Shown here: positions 47,501-56,630 of the stretch, one piece after another
Layout of the letters: the number at the start of each line of letters is the position of its first letter
Numbering within the stretch: the first letter of the stretch is position 1
From: Lantana camara
Taxonomy: Eukaryota; Streptophyta; Magnoliopsida; Lamiales; Verbenaceae
Direction of reading: 5' to 3'
DNA: 64,000 nt
Assembly: GCA_037501455.1 (NCBI GenBank)
Contig: CM074857.1
Coordinates: 31,640,001-31,704,000, forward strand
Notes under the pieces: model-generated
Seen by the model: only the letters and a program-made list of their open reading frames with translations
Database searches by the model: none
Told to the model about the DNA's origin: nothing
Translations under genes and position numbers: made by a program

Positions 47501-49507
47501 TCCAGTGACCGTTTGACGGGAAAGAAGAGGGCGCTCGAACTTCCTCGCCCTGAGGTAAGGATTGAGCCCTCGGAGAAATTCCTTACCATTGAACTGGAGC
47601 CTGGAAACAAAGATAAGACTACTCAGATAGGATCTAACCTCTCAGGGCCTTCTCAGATCATGATGATTGACTTCTTAAGGGAAAACAGGGATGTATTCGC
47701 GTGGAGAGCCTCCGACCTCACAGGGATTGACCCGAGCGTCATCGTCCACAGGCTTAATGTGGATCCCTCATTCAAACCCATCAAGCAGAAAAAGCGGGAT
47801 GTACATGGTTTTCGGAAAAAAGCCATTGAAGATGAAGTTAATAAACTCCTAGAGGCTCAATATATCGAGCCCATCTTGTACCCGGAATGGTTGTGTAATG
47901 TCGTTTTGGTACCCAAGAGCGCGAACAAATGGCGCATGTGCAACGATTTCACTGATCTCAATAAGGCCTGCCCTAAAGATCCGTACCCGCTGCCCCGGAT
48001 TGACCAATTGGTGGATTCAACCGCTGGCTGCGAGCTCATGAGCATGATGGACGCTTTCCAGGGATATTATCAAATCTTCATGGCCCCAGAAGACCGCCCC
48101 AAAACCTCGTTTGTTGTCCATCTGGGGGTATACTGCTTCTTAGTCATGCCTTTCGGACTTAAGAACGCGGGAGCTACGTATCAGCGGCTCGTCAACAGGA
48201 TGTTTGAGAGTGAGATTGGAAAATCCATGGAGGTTTATGTGGATGATATGATTGTCAAAAGCGAGCGCCAGGATTCCCACTTGGAAGATCTCAAGCGCAC
48301 CTTTTCGATCTTGCGTCATTATGGCATGAAGTTGAACCCTTCAAAATGCACCTTTGGAGTACAAGGGGGAAAGTTCCTAGGGTATATGGTCAGTCAGAGG
48401 GGAATTGAGGCCAATCCGGAAAAGATCAAGGCTATTTTGGAGATCCCTTCCCCTCGAAATTTGCGGGAAGTACAGGTCCTAGTGGGTAAAATCATCTCTT
48501 TGAACAGGTTTATTTCGCGCTCGGCGGACAGGAACCTTCCCTTCTTCAAAATTTTGAGGAACGCACGTAACTTTACTTGGACAGAGGAATGCGAAAGAGC
48601 GCTGCAAGATATGAAGACTTACTTATCGAGCGCACCATTGCTGACTAAGCCCGTTGCAGGTGAGAGATTATTTATGTATCTTTCCGTTTCTCCCGAAGCC
48701 ACAAGCGCTGTTCTGGTCGCTGTACGAGAGCGGAAACATTTGCCTGTCTATTATCTGAGCAAAACATTGCAAGGAGCTGAAAAGAAGTATTTGGAAATTG
48801 AAAAGTTCGCGTTCGCTCTTATTAACGCCTCAAGAAGGCTAAGGCCTTACTTTCAAGCGCATTCCATAACGGTTCTCACCGACCAACCCTTGAAGCAGGT
48901 GTTGTCCAAACCAGATGTGTCCGGTAGATTAATCAAGTGGGCCATCGAATTGAGCCAGTTTGACTTATGCTTCGAGCCCAGGACCGCGATACAAGCTCAG
49001 GTTGTAGCGGATTTGTTGGTTGAACGCTTTGGCTTCGAGCCCGCCGTTGCGGAGAATGAGGGGTTATGGGTACTGCACACAGATGGTTCCTCAACCTCAC
49101 AAGGGGGAGGAGTAGGAGTGGCCCTCAGAAACCCCGATGGGATTGAGCTGGACTTTGCAATCAAACTGGATTTCCAAGTCACTAATAATGAAGCAGAATA
49201 TGAAGCCCTCGTGCAAGGATTGAATATTGCTTTTCAGAATGGAGCTTCCAGAATCACCGCTTATGTGGATTCACAGTTAATAGCGAGCCAGATTGAAGGA
49301 ACTTATGAGGCTCGAGAAACCACCATGGTACAGTACTTACAAAAAGCTAGAGAAATCATTGAGAAGTTTAAGGAATTCCATCTACTTCAAGTGCCAAGAG
49401 AAGAGAACGAGCGTGCGGACGCACTGTCAAAGTTTGCATCGGCTTTAGAGGGCACTTCCGAGCGTTCTGTTACGTTCCTTAGAACTGAGGAACCATTGAT
49501 CAAATAG
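44585..49507 (+). CDS. Gag-protease-RT-RNase H-aRNase H polyprotein, element 2
   Basis: 1640 residues ending at a TAG; in-frame integrase follows immediately. Residues 1-300 are a proline/alanine-rich N-terminus. About 325-510 is the capsid-like retrotransposon gag domain (AQEWYKRLPP at about 393). A zinc knuckle C-X2-H-X4-H-X4-C lies at about 596-609. The aspartic protease has D776-S-G. RT runs about 1050-1280, with D1156 (MDAFQGYYQI) and Y1218-V-D-D. The Ty3-type RNase H (about 1360-1475) has lost the first catalytic Asp (YLSVSPEAT) but keeps E (YLEIEKFAFAL) and D (LTDQPL). The archaeal-like RNase H (about 1490-1625) keeps D1500 (HTDGSS), E (NNEAEYEAL), D (YVDSQ) and D (ERADALS). The ATG at 44585 is the first in the frame and matches the gag start of elements 1 and 3. 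Products would form the virus-like particle and copy the RNA. Confidence 0.95.
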   Translation: MVATRSGAVGGGDNTSPDANIVLPSTVTGGAPPPPSVAAGGAPPAAGATPQAESPVPPPAPPAPQLPTTAGGTSFSVPPQLAQNPWVHPQMIPGIQSYMMPPPGYALTPTAMVPPVPPYQAGQIQLPVVIPREIEGVELPPLTTQQLRALYAQCEVQAAQGAWERFHSMYFPSGQATQIAAPLGGQQNFPLREAQAVLRAPPPPPPVREVPRQEGNERPSMGRNREPTERVNENEGDSYASRRGSRAPGHGNKQTEVNPDILAAVQDQLQGLKDMVGQLSRGRSTQISPSRDERVDARSAHTKDPPPRVPRRKEPEENFGTYEYHPLARGSPLVEEVLMAQAGMAKVPTSINRYDGTTDPAEHLDHFVHLMHLYEHSSNYWAKVFVTSLVGMAQEWYKRLPPRSIHSYEELANAFLNHFNSLKAPVTAPTALYNVVQGKSESLRSFFARFNKEILQVERPSMDFLIPVLFQAVDHKQYVSKKFADAIVERRPGTLMGLREIAEPFFALEDMYGTNGPRHHSPARNERPHHERGRDVSVKKERPQERRRSPPPPRRFERIPLTRPNSEVYNLSDKKLFKRPIKMRETDSLRRSNKYCAFHKQRGHDTDECRQLEAEIQRLVAGGHLKEFVRVLERYDEQCNERSGRRRRSPSRSKSPRGRGPPETSSHRGNKGKAPVQENEPFAVINMIAGGSSGGDSNASRRRYVRSYNQRPAVPKPIYAIQSPSAQRSKEGDVIGFDDRDLEHIVTPHGEGITSDCPMVVSVDVHNHVVKRVLVDSGSSVNVLPYSTFLKMKADLPLEPLKTALIGFGGSEVVPRGQIRLATSFGRAPQRKTLLVTYAVVEIDIPYNIIIGRPALVDFKAIISTYHQKIKFPTPEGVGEVLCNVQEAWECYLLSLRKPRAEKTFQIGSTKKSVDFPNLDEDSPARKRAKLNRKKNKKKRGNDGENSLESAPPGIVGGSSSEGDEPREDEPASSDRLTGKKRALELPRPEVRIEPSEKFLTIELEPGNKDKTTQIGSNLSGPSQIMMIDFLRENRDVFAWRASDLTGIDPSVIVHRLNVDPSFKPIKQKKRDVHGFRKKAIEDEVNKLLEAQYIEPILYPEWLCNVVLVPKSANKWRMCNDFTDLNKACPKDPYPLPRIDQLVDSTAGCELMSMMDAFQGYYQIFMAPEDRPKTSFVVHLGVYCFLVMPFGLKNAGATYQRLVNRMFESEIGKSMEVYVDDMIVKSERQDSHLEDLKRTFSILRHYGMKLNPSKCTFGVQGGKFLGYMVSQRGIEANPEKIKAILEIPSPRNLREVQVLVGKIISLNRFISRSADRNLPFFKILRNARNFTWTEECERALQDMKTYLSSAPLLTKPVAGERLFMYLSVSPEATSAVLVAVRERKHLPVYYLSKTLQGAEKKYLEIEKFAFALINASRRLRPYFQAHSITVLTDQPLKQVLSKPDVSGRLIKWAIELSQFDLCFEPRTAIQAQVVADLLVERFGFEPAVAENEGLWVLHTDGSSTSQGGGVGVALRNPDGIELDFAIKLDFQVTNNEAEYEALVQGLNIAFQNGASRITAYVDSQLIASQIEGTYEARETTMVQYLQKAREIIEKFKEFHLLQVPREENERADALSKFASALEGTSERSVTFLRTEEPLIK
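49505..49507 (+). other. In-frame TAG between RNase H and integrase
   Basis: A single stop interrupts an otherwise continuous frame from 44585 to 50785. At the equivalent place element 1 (about 6460) reads CAG, so a recent C-to-T change is the simplest explanation. The following bases (AGG) do not look like a strong readthrough context. Confidence 0.85.
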
Positions 49508-50785
49508 AGGATCACCACCCAGATGATCGCCATGATTGATCCAAACGAGCCCTGTTGGCTTGACGACATCATTATCTTCCTCCGAGATGGACTTCCCCCT
49601 GCGGATAAAGTGGAAGCTAGGAAAGTCCGGAGTAAAGCCCCTCGTTTCGCTTTGGATCCCGAGGGGAGGTTATTCAAGAAATCGTTTCAGGGACCACCCA
49701 TGAGATGCCTAAGGCCCTCACAAGCGAAGGAGACGCTCGAACTCATCCACAGTGGAAGTTGTGGGAATCATACCGGAGGGCGTATTCTGGCGAAGAAGGT
49801 CCTGAGAAGTGGGTTTTATTGGCCCACGGTTCTTCAAGATGCCATTGAATTTTCAAGAAAGTGCCCCAAGTGCCAATTTCATTCAAATCTCCCTCAATTG
49901 CCAGCCGCACAAATGATTCCAATAGACGTCTCTTGGCCATTCGATCAGTGGGGAATAGACATCGTGGGCCCCTTGCCCATAGCTGTGGGACAAAAGAAAT
50001 TTGTCATTTTAGCCGTCGATTACTTCACCAAATGGGCCGAGGCCGAAGCGGTTGCAAAAATTACTTTCAAGGTTGTGAGGGACTTCATCTGGAAAAACAT
50101 CATTTGCAGGTACGGCATACCGAGGGTGCTCATTTCTGACAACGGATCTCAGTTCATCGCAGCTGACACAAGAGAGTGGTGCTCAGAGTTGGGGATCGAA
50201 CAGCGGTTTACCTCTGTAGGGCACCCCCAATCTAATGGGCAAGCGGAAGTTACCAACAGGATTATCTTGCAGCATTTGAAAACCATGATTGAGAGCAAGA
50301 AAAGTGAATGGGCTGAGGAGCTGCAAGGAGCGCTTTGGGCTTATCGCACCACCCCACGAGCGGCCACCGGAGAAACCCCTTACGCGCTCGTTTACGGATC
50401 AGAAGCAATGATACCAGCGGAAATAGTAAGTGAATCCGCTCGTGTCGGCTATTTCGAGCCTCAGCTCAACGACGGCAACAGGAGCCTGGAGTTGGATTTG
50501 CTGGATGAAAGGAGAGACAAGGCCTGGGCTAAGATTCACCATTATAAGGCCTCCGTGGCTCAGCAGTACAACAAGCGTGTAAAGGAAAGGACTTTCCAGT
50601 TGGGAGACTTAGTTTTAAAGAAAGTGGAAGTATCCAGGCACGTGGGAAAGTTGGACCCCAATTGGGAAGGCCCATTCAGAGTCGTACAACTCAGAGCTAA
50701 CAACACTTACACCCTGGAGACACTTCAAGGTGAGCGCTTGCCTCGCCCTTGGAACGCATGTAACCTCCGGCGGTTTTATGTTTAA
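49508..50785 (+). CDS. Integrase part of pol, element 2 (separated by a stop)
   Basis: 425 codons continue gag-pol in the same frame after the TAG; the first internal ATG is 49523. Numbering from that ATG, a zinc-binding HHCC region is at about 74-117 (IHSGSCGNH ... CPKC). The DDE core has D146 (WGIDIVGPLP), D206 (SDNGSQF) and E242 (GQAEVTNR), a D-X59-D-X35-E spacing that fits Ty3/gypsy integrases. The C-terminal part (VGKLDPNWEGPFRVV ... NACNLRRFYV) is the usual gypsy integrase tail. No chromodomain is visible, as expected for Tat elements. It joins element DNA to the host chromosome. Independent expression from 49523 seems unlikely; it would be made by readthrough, or not at all in this copy. 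Confidence 0.93.
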   Translation, partial: RITTQMIAMIDPNEPCWLDDIIIFLRDGLPPADKVEARKVRSKAPRFALDPEGRLFKKSFQGPPMRCLRPSQAKETLELIHSGSCGNHTGGRILAKKVLRSGFYWPTVLQDAIEFSRKCPKCQFHSNLPQLPAAQMIPIDVSWPFDQWGIDIVGPLPIAVGQKKFVILAVDYFTKWAEAEAVAKITFKVVRDFIWKNIICRYGIPRVLISDNGSQFIAADTREWCSELGIEQRFTSVGHPQSNGQAEVTNRIILQHLKTMIESKKSEWAEELQGALWAYRTTPRAATGETPYALVYGSEAMIPAEIVSESARVGYFEPQLNDGNRSLELDLLDERRDKAWAKIHHYKASVAQQYNKRVKERTFQLGDLVLKKVEVSRHVGKLDPNWEGPFRVVQLRANNTYTLETLQGERLPRPWNACNLRRFYV

Positions 50786-51091
50786 AAGCTCTTTGCAAAT
50801 CCTGATGTAACAACCCTCTTTGACGGGTTCTATGTACTTCCAATCACAAGTAAGTGGAAACATAATCTTATTAATTTTTCCAATATTTTTGTTTCTTTGA
50901 TTGCTTGAATGGATAAGTCCCACGTCCCTCGTCTTTGCGAGCGTGGTTGGCAACCCATTCCAATTTGTATGCTGTTATCTAGTATGGGTTACGCTGGCCA
51001 GCACTCTACTCCACATGGGGGGACGCCCTCATAAGGATAGACTGGTTACGCTCACAACCAAGTAGGCGAATTGGAAGAAGATCACGAAAAA

Positions 51092-51367
51092 AAATCCTAG
51101 TAGGCCTTGGCTGTTTCTTAAAACGCCTTGCGCTCGAAAACGGGATTCCCCACAAAAAAAAAAAAAAAAAAAAAAAAATCCTAGTAGGCCTTGGCTGTTT
51201 CTTAAAACGCCTTGCGCTCGAAAACGGGATTCCCCACAAGAGAAAATCCTAGTAGGCCTTGGCTGTTTCTTACAACACCTTGCGCTCGAAAACGGGACCT
51301 CCTATCAGCGCAAATCCTTACTAGGCCTTGGTCGTCTCTTACAACGCCTTGCGCTCGAAAACAGAAT
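51092..51367. repeat. Minisatellite A, ~68-bp unit, four copies
   Basis: Units begin near 51092, 51177, 51244 and 51313. Each contains AATCCTAGTAGGCCTTGG and ends in 'CGCTTGCGCTCGAAAACGGG'-like sequence. The first interval is lengthened by the poly-A run. Confidence 0.85.
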
Positions 51368-51521
51368 TTCCTGCAGAGCCAGGAAAATGATAAGAGCCAG
51401 AGCGCTCGAACGATGGCCTCAGAATCAAGAGGGTGTTGTACAAATCTTGAACGAGGGCAACCACTCATTGATACCCTCGCACGCACTCAAGAATCAGCAT
51501 CACCCCCCAAGGGTGGAAAAA

Positions 51522-51855
51522 ATTTATACAAGTCTTGAGCAAGGGGGCAATCTCACAATAAGACCCCCACGATCGCTCAAGACTTAGACAAATTTACGGA
51601 AGAGAAAATTTATACAAGTCTTGAGCAAGGGGGCAATCTCACAATAAGACCCCCACGATCGCTCAAGACTTAGACAAATTTACGGAAGAGAAAATTTATA
51701 CAAGTCTTGAGCAAGAGGGCAATCTCACTGTAAGACCCTCACGTTCGCTCAAGACTTAGACAAATTTACGGAAGAAAAATTTATACAAGTCTTGAGCAAG
51801 GGGGCAATCTCACAATAAGACCCCCACGATCGCTCAAGACTTAGACAAATTTTCG
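51522..51855. repeat. Minisatellite B, 85-86-bp unit, four copies
   Basis: Units begin at 51522, 51608, 51694 and 51779. Each carries ATTTATACAAGTCTTGAGCA and a complementary GCTCAAGACTTAGACAAATT, so each unit can fold on itself. Copies are nearly identical, implying recent amplification. Element 1 has a two-copy version (8588-8725). Confidence 0.9.
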
Positions 51856-52042
51856 TTGCATTACAGAAATAAAACATTCACAAATTATATAAAGAAACAG
51901 AAGAGCAAAATCATGAAAGGAATTTCATTCATTGAAGAAGAAAAATATTACAAGGGAAGGGGCTCAAAGGCCCATAAACATTGTTCCAAAAGAAGACGGG
52001 AAAGCTGGAAATTACATAAGAGGGCTGATAGAGGGAAAAGCT

Positions 52043-54888
52043 TCAAGCGGCTGGGGCAATGTCCTCGTCCACGATCACCAGAATTGGGCCATGAACGGGG
52101 CCAGGGACTGGACCCTCGGGCTCTTGAGGCTGGGCTTGAGGATCGTTGGGGGCGTTGGCATCCAGAGCGGGCTCGTTGGCAGCGGGAGCAGGGACGTTGG
52201 CATCTTCAATAGCTGGGATAGGAGCCTCTTCTGCGGCAGGCTCTTGCGGCTCATCCTCAGGATCATCCTCTTGACCCGCACCCCCGTCCCTATGAGCGTC
52301 GGCGTACTCATCCTGGATCAACTTAACCAGGAATTCATACTCCATTTCCGCAATGCCGTCCGCGGGGTCGTTGGGATCCTCATCCACCTCTTCACAGCGC
52401 TCGTTGAACAAGAGCCCCGTGCCCTCGGCTCCCTTCATTGCCGGATCCGTAAGCCCTTTGTGGATGCCCTGATCCACTGCCAAGTTGAAGGCGTTTTGAG
52501 CCTCATCCAAACAATGCAACGAGGCCGCGAAATTGAAGGCTTTGGAGTGGCAGAATTTGATTAAGGCCTCCTTGTTCGCGCGATCTAGACTGCGAGGCCA
52601 CTCATTCATGGTATCAGTAAACTTCCGCTCGGCCGCCAAAGCCCTCGTTCTCCAACTTTCCCGATCCGCCTCCGCTTTCTGGCACCGCTCGTTAGCCTGG
52701 GCCAGCTGATTGCCCAAATTGATGCGAGCGCCGTCGACCGCCACAAAATCTTCTTTCAGCTTCCCCAACTCCTCCTCCGATTTGTTGTATAAACCCTTGA
52801 GGGTTTCATACTTGGCGACCTCTGCGTCCAGCTCCGATTGGATTTGAGCCGGATCATTCGAGCGGGCCATCTTCTTATACTTGGCCTTGCGCTCGGCGTA
52901 AGTAGAGGCCCGCATTTGCACATTACGGAGCCGGGGAAGAACTTGCTGCGTGAACGAGAGGAAAAGTGTTAGCCTGAAGGATGATAATTTATAGAAGTCA
53001 ACAAGGAGGGAAGACTTACGGAGATTAGAGCGTGAGCCGCGTCGAAGGCCACTTGTTCCACGGACTCGTTGTAGAGGTGCCGATGGTCCGCCGAAAACTG
53101 GGCCCGGCTGTAAAGATCTTGGGCCATAGTCTCGGATAGGGTGCCGAGCCTCAGCAGAATAGGCCCCCCGTCCGTGGGACCTGAGCATTCCCTGTCCCCT
53201 CGTCGAGAGAACCCCCACAAATGCTCCTCCTCTGAAGAGGAAGTGTCCCCCTCGCCCTTGGGGCCCTCGACAACTTGTTTGCCCTTGCCCTTGATTGCGG
53301 CAGAATCGGGCATCCTCTTCCTCTTGCGGGAAGGCCTATTTGCGCTCGGGGGGACCTCTGTTATGGTCAAGGCGGTTAATGGCCTCGTTTGTTCTGCGGT
53401 CACAGGGGGTTGAGCATCGCCCGCTCTTTCTGAAGAAGACCGCCCTCTGGTCTCCCTGCTGACCACTCTGCGTTCCCCTCGGCCACGAGGGGGTTGTACC
53501 TCAGGTTGGGCGCTCGAACTCGCGCCGTCACGAGCGCCCCTGCGGTTGTCACGGTTACGGGATCGCTGTTGTTCTCGCTGCTGGTCCCCCTGAGGGGTTT
53601 GGTTTCTGTTTGCATGGGCAAAACGAGCCGCTTGTCTGATTCCACCGGCCATTGCTAAGATAGCGACTCCTGCAAGAGTGAAATGTTCAAGGGTTAGGAA
53701 TATTCAAATCATCTACTCAGATTACAAGTTGCAAGCACAGAAAAGAAGTTAGTATTTATTCCTATCTAAAGTTAGTGCCCTAAGAATCTAACCGTCTCTC
53801 TCTATGTCACGAGCCGGAGGGTTGTCAAGGAAAAAAGGGTCATTGGAGAGACCGCACAAGAACATAAGTTCTGCATCATCTATCCAATCCTTCGCCTGTA
53901 TGAGGTGACCCTCGTCCCTCAGGGTTGTTGCCAGGTTTTTGGCCCAATCTTTGGGGAGTGCAGGTGGCAAACGACTCTTTGAAAACGAGCCCCACTCCGT
54001 GGATACCCCAAAGTCCTCTCCTGTTGGAGCCCTAACGAAAATAAATTTCTCCTTCCAGTCAGGGCCATAAGTAGTCGAGGGCGAATTGATCAGCTTCATA
54101 TGTGCCTTCGCCTGGACATAGTAAAAACCGGCTTGGGGAGATGAACGAGAGGAGCTGACCACTTGGAAAAGGGCGTTGAAGTTCCGCAAGAAGGGCTCGT
54201 GGCCCATACTCCTCATTAAAATAATGAAGCACGTCAAGAGGGCTAAGCCGTTAGGCACGATTTGGGACGGACACAGGCCTAGGTCATTCAGCAAATGAGC
54301 CATTGAGACCGGGATGGGGAACCTCAAGCCCCCTGAACTCACGGTGTCCACGTACACTGCCATCTCCCCAGGAGGCGGATTATTAGCACGCTCGTGGCTT
54401 TCAGGGATTCTCCACCTATACCGCTCGTCCCAGTAAATGGGGGCCATCATGGTCTTTACATCTCCCACGGTGACTGTGCTGGGAGTCTCATCAGGCGTGC
54501 GCTCGGTAGCCTGGTAGCCTGACCCTTCACCCTCGTTGGGACCTTTGGATTTTTGGGTTTTCTTGCCTTTTCCCTTATTACGGGCTCTTTCTGAAGGCCC
54601 GGTTATGGCTTCCGCCACGGGAAGTGGGTTTGCAACTGCCACGGTCACGGTGTGGCGGTGGGGATGTGTGGCACTTTGAGTTATGGGGAGAGTGACCCCT
54701 TGTCTTTCTGCCTCCATTACCAGATCCATCTCCTCAAAAAGAGGATCCGTTCCGCCGGGGTTCCTGTCCTCCACAACCATCACCGCCGCTCCCAACTCTC
54801 CACCTCTGAGAGAGTCTGGGGAAGAAGAACTGTCGATGGCCATTTCGTTAATTTCACGGGCAAACTCCTCAACTTGTTGGTCGGACAT
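52043..54888 (-). CDS. Three-exon antisense gene (aORF) of Tat element 2
   Basis: Three minus-strand frames join in phase through canonical introns. Exon 1 is 54888-53793, exon 2 is 53669-53020 and exon 3 is 52945-52043. Intron 1 is 53792-53670 (123 bp, GT...AG, acceptor TTGCAG). Intron 2 is 53019-52946 (74 bp, donor GTAAGT, acceptor CGCAG). The exon total is 2649 bases, 882 residues. Exon 1 has a lysine-rich stretch (about residues 104-116) and, at about 185-300, the plant 'putative gypsy-type transposon' domain (PF04195/Transposase_28-like: VPNGLALLTCFIILMR, FNALFQVV, GFYYVQAK). Exon 2 has a KRKRMP nuclear-signal-like patch and an acidic serine stretch. Exon 3 is a coiled coil followed by a proline/glutamate/alanine-rich tail. 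The function is unknown; antisense ORFs are known in Tat elements. Most splice borders recur in element 1. Confidence 0.85.
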
Positions 54889-55152
54889 GGCAGAAATTGG
54901 GGTTTGGAAGTTTTCCGGTGAAAGATTAGGGTTTCTTCGGGGAAAGAAATCTAAGGGGTTGTGAAATCCTAAGGTTCAAATCTACGGTTAGCAAAGTTAG
55001 AAAATTATACTGAAAATTTACCTTGAAGGTGTTTGAGAAAACTGGAGAAGAGGTTGAAGGTGCTCAGAAAACTGGTATGCGAGAGAATTCTTTTTGCAAG
55101 GGGTGCTTGGAAGTTCTGAATGCGTAAAGAGTGTAGAGATTTCAGAATCCCA

Positions 55153-55161
55153 TATTTATAG
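55153..55161 (-). promoter_or_regulatory. Minus-strand TATA box upstream of the antisense gene, element 2
   Basis: Reads CTATAAATA on the minus strand, about 265 bases upstream of the antisense ATG (54888). Element 1 has CTATAAATAG at the matching position (12153-12162). This suggests a dedicated antisense promoter lying outside the LTR. Confidence 0.55.
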
Positions 55162-55485
55162 GGATGGGAGTTGGTACCGTTTTCGACAATGAATTCAAAA
55201 TGGTAATCATTTCCCGCCTAGGAAACTGCCCACTTTATGGAACCGCCACATGCTTTCCAATGCTCACGCGCCCCACGCGCACCCGCATTTAATGCCCTAT
55301 CGCTTCGGATGCTTCAGAATAGTACAGCATTTAATGCGAAGACGTTACAAGCGGTCAGTTGAAAAGACCGCATTTAATGGCACCATCAGAGGAAAAATTG
55401 CTCAACACGCCAAGTCCCATACGAGCGTTGTATGCGAAGTATCGAACGTGTCAAAATTCTACAGTCCTTATCACTAAGGACCACA

Positions 55486-55501
55486 GAATTGGGGGGCAAA
55501 A
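55486..55501 (+). other. Polypurine tract of element 2
   Basis: GAATTGGGGGGCAAAA, directly before the 3' LTR. Confidence 0.85.
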
Positions 55502-56326
55502 TGATGGGGTCAGAATACGATCGTCACACGTTAGGACACGTGGCATCGCCAAGATGATGACATCTGTCTTCCCGAGGTTGCCCCTATCAGCACCCGAGCG
55601 CTAGGCCCCACGAGCGCTGGGCTCAACAAGCGCAATCCATCTTCAGGAGTTAAGCCCAACGAGCGCTGTCTCCCACGAGCGTCCTACAACCAAACAGTTG
55701 ATACGCCCACGTGCCAATGGAGCCCTCTTCGAGCGTCACACTCCCTCAGAGTGGCCTTTCCTTTGGTTCGTCACCTGAACTGAAGCCTCCGCTCTCCTCA
55801 GCGGATGTCAAGGCTTCCAGTACTCTAGGTTGTCACGAGCGCGATCTCAAGCCCTCGTTACCAACCACCCACATGGCTCTCTGACACAACGTACATGCCC
55901 GCGCACCTGCCACTGTTGCCAGCACTAACTTTTAGCCGCTTTTGCAGAAGATTCCTCCTAGGTTTCTCTCTCACAGCGCCACGTGTTAGGGCAACATTCG
56001 GCCAGGACCACTTGAGGCAAATGACCAAAGGGCCCTTGACCCTCAACTATAAATATCTAAAGTCATCTTCTACACAAGTAAGCTTTCTTCACCGCAGCAA
56101 CTGTGACTGAACTTACCTTTCTTCATACATTGAACTGACTTGAGCGTCGGAGAGCCAAACTAGGTATCACCCCCAGTTCCCCCAGCTTGGCCTTCTGACT
56201 TTCCTTGTGCTTGTCCCAACAGGTAGAGCCCACCTCCTCATTTCCGGCGAAGCTCCAGTGGTTTCCTCCACTAAATACAAATCGTAAAGTGATCGGATTC
56301 GGATCAACCCATTTCCGAACCCATCA
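55502..56326 (+). repeat. 3' LTR of Tat element 2
   Basis: 825 bp, the same length as the 5' LTR, four transitions apart, followed by the ATATT duplication. Confidence 0.96.
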
Positions 56327-56630
56327 ATATTATACATAATATATAATATATATGTATTATATATTATAATACGTATGTATACATATATAATACGTGTACA
56401 TATATAATATATGTATATATAATATTTTATAATGTATAATACGTATAATATAATATAGTATAATACGTGTATATATATATTATATGTATATATACACATG
56501 TATGATACATGTAACGTATATATACATATATATAATACCTGTATATACATATATATATATATAATATTATATTATACGTTCTTATACATATATTATATTA
56601 TATATATTATATTATATTATATATATATAT
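56327..56630. repeat. AT-only low-complexity block between elements 2 and 3
   Basis: About 300 bases built almost entirely from TATA, ATATAT and ATACGTAT-type phrases. It continues the AT-rich sequence seen just left of element 2 (43650-43669), so element 2 inserted into this block. It could form cruciforms. Confidence 0.85.

Larger units (their letters stand above)
50786..52042. other. Convergent spacer between pol and antisense gene, element 2
   Basis: Non-coding. It lies between the 3' end of sense pol and the 3' end of the antisense gene and holds two minisatellites and a 25-A run (51154-51178). Transcripts from the two strands would meet here. Confidence 0.7.
43670..56326 (+). mobile_element. 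Ty3/gypsy Tat-lineage LTR retrotransposon, element 2 (young, near-intact)
   Basis: Two 825-bp LTRs (43670-44494, 55502-56326) differ at only four positions by eye (about 0.5 %), all transitions. The target duplication ATATT is perfect (43665-43669, 56327-56331). The primer region, gag-pol, the antisense gene and the polypurine tract are all present. Domains mark it as Tat lineage: C-X2-H-X4-H-X4-C knuckle, Ty3-type RNase H followed by a second archaeal-like RNase H, then integrase, plus an antisense gene between pol and the 3' LTR. The only visible sense-strand lesion is a TAG between RNase H and integrase. LTR divergence implies insertion on the order of a few hundred thousand years ago at commonly used plant rates. 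Confidence 0.97.

Noticed and set aside
51154..51178. A25 run as a poly-A tail of a retroposed sequence
   Set aside because: It lies inside minisatellite A of element 2, between two repeat units, and is better explained by slippage of the short A run present in the units.
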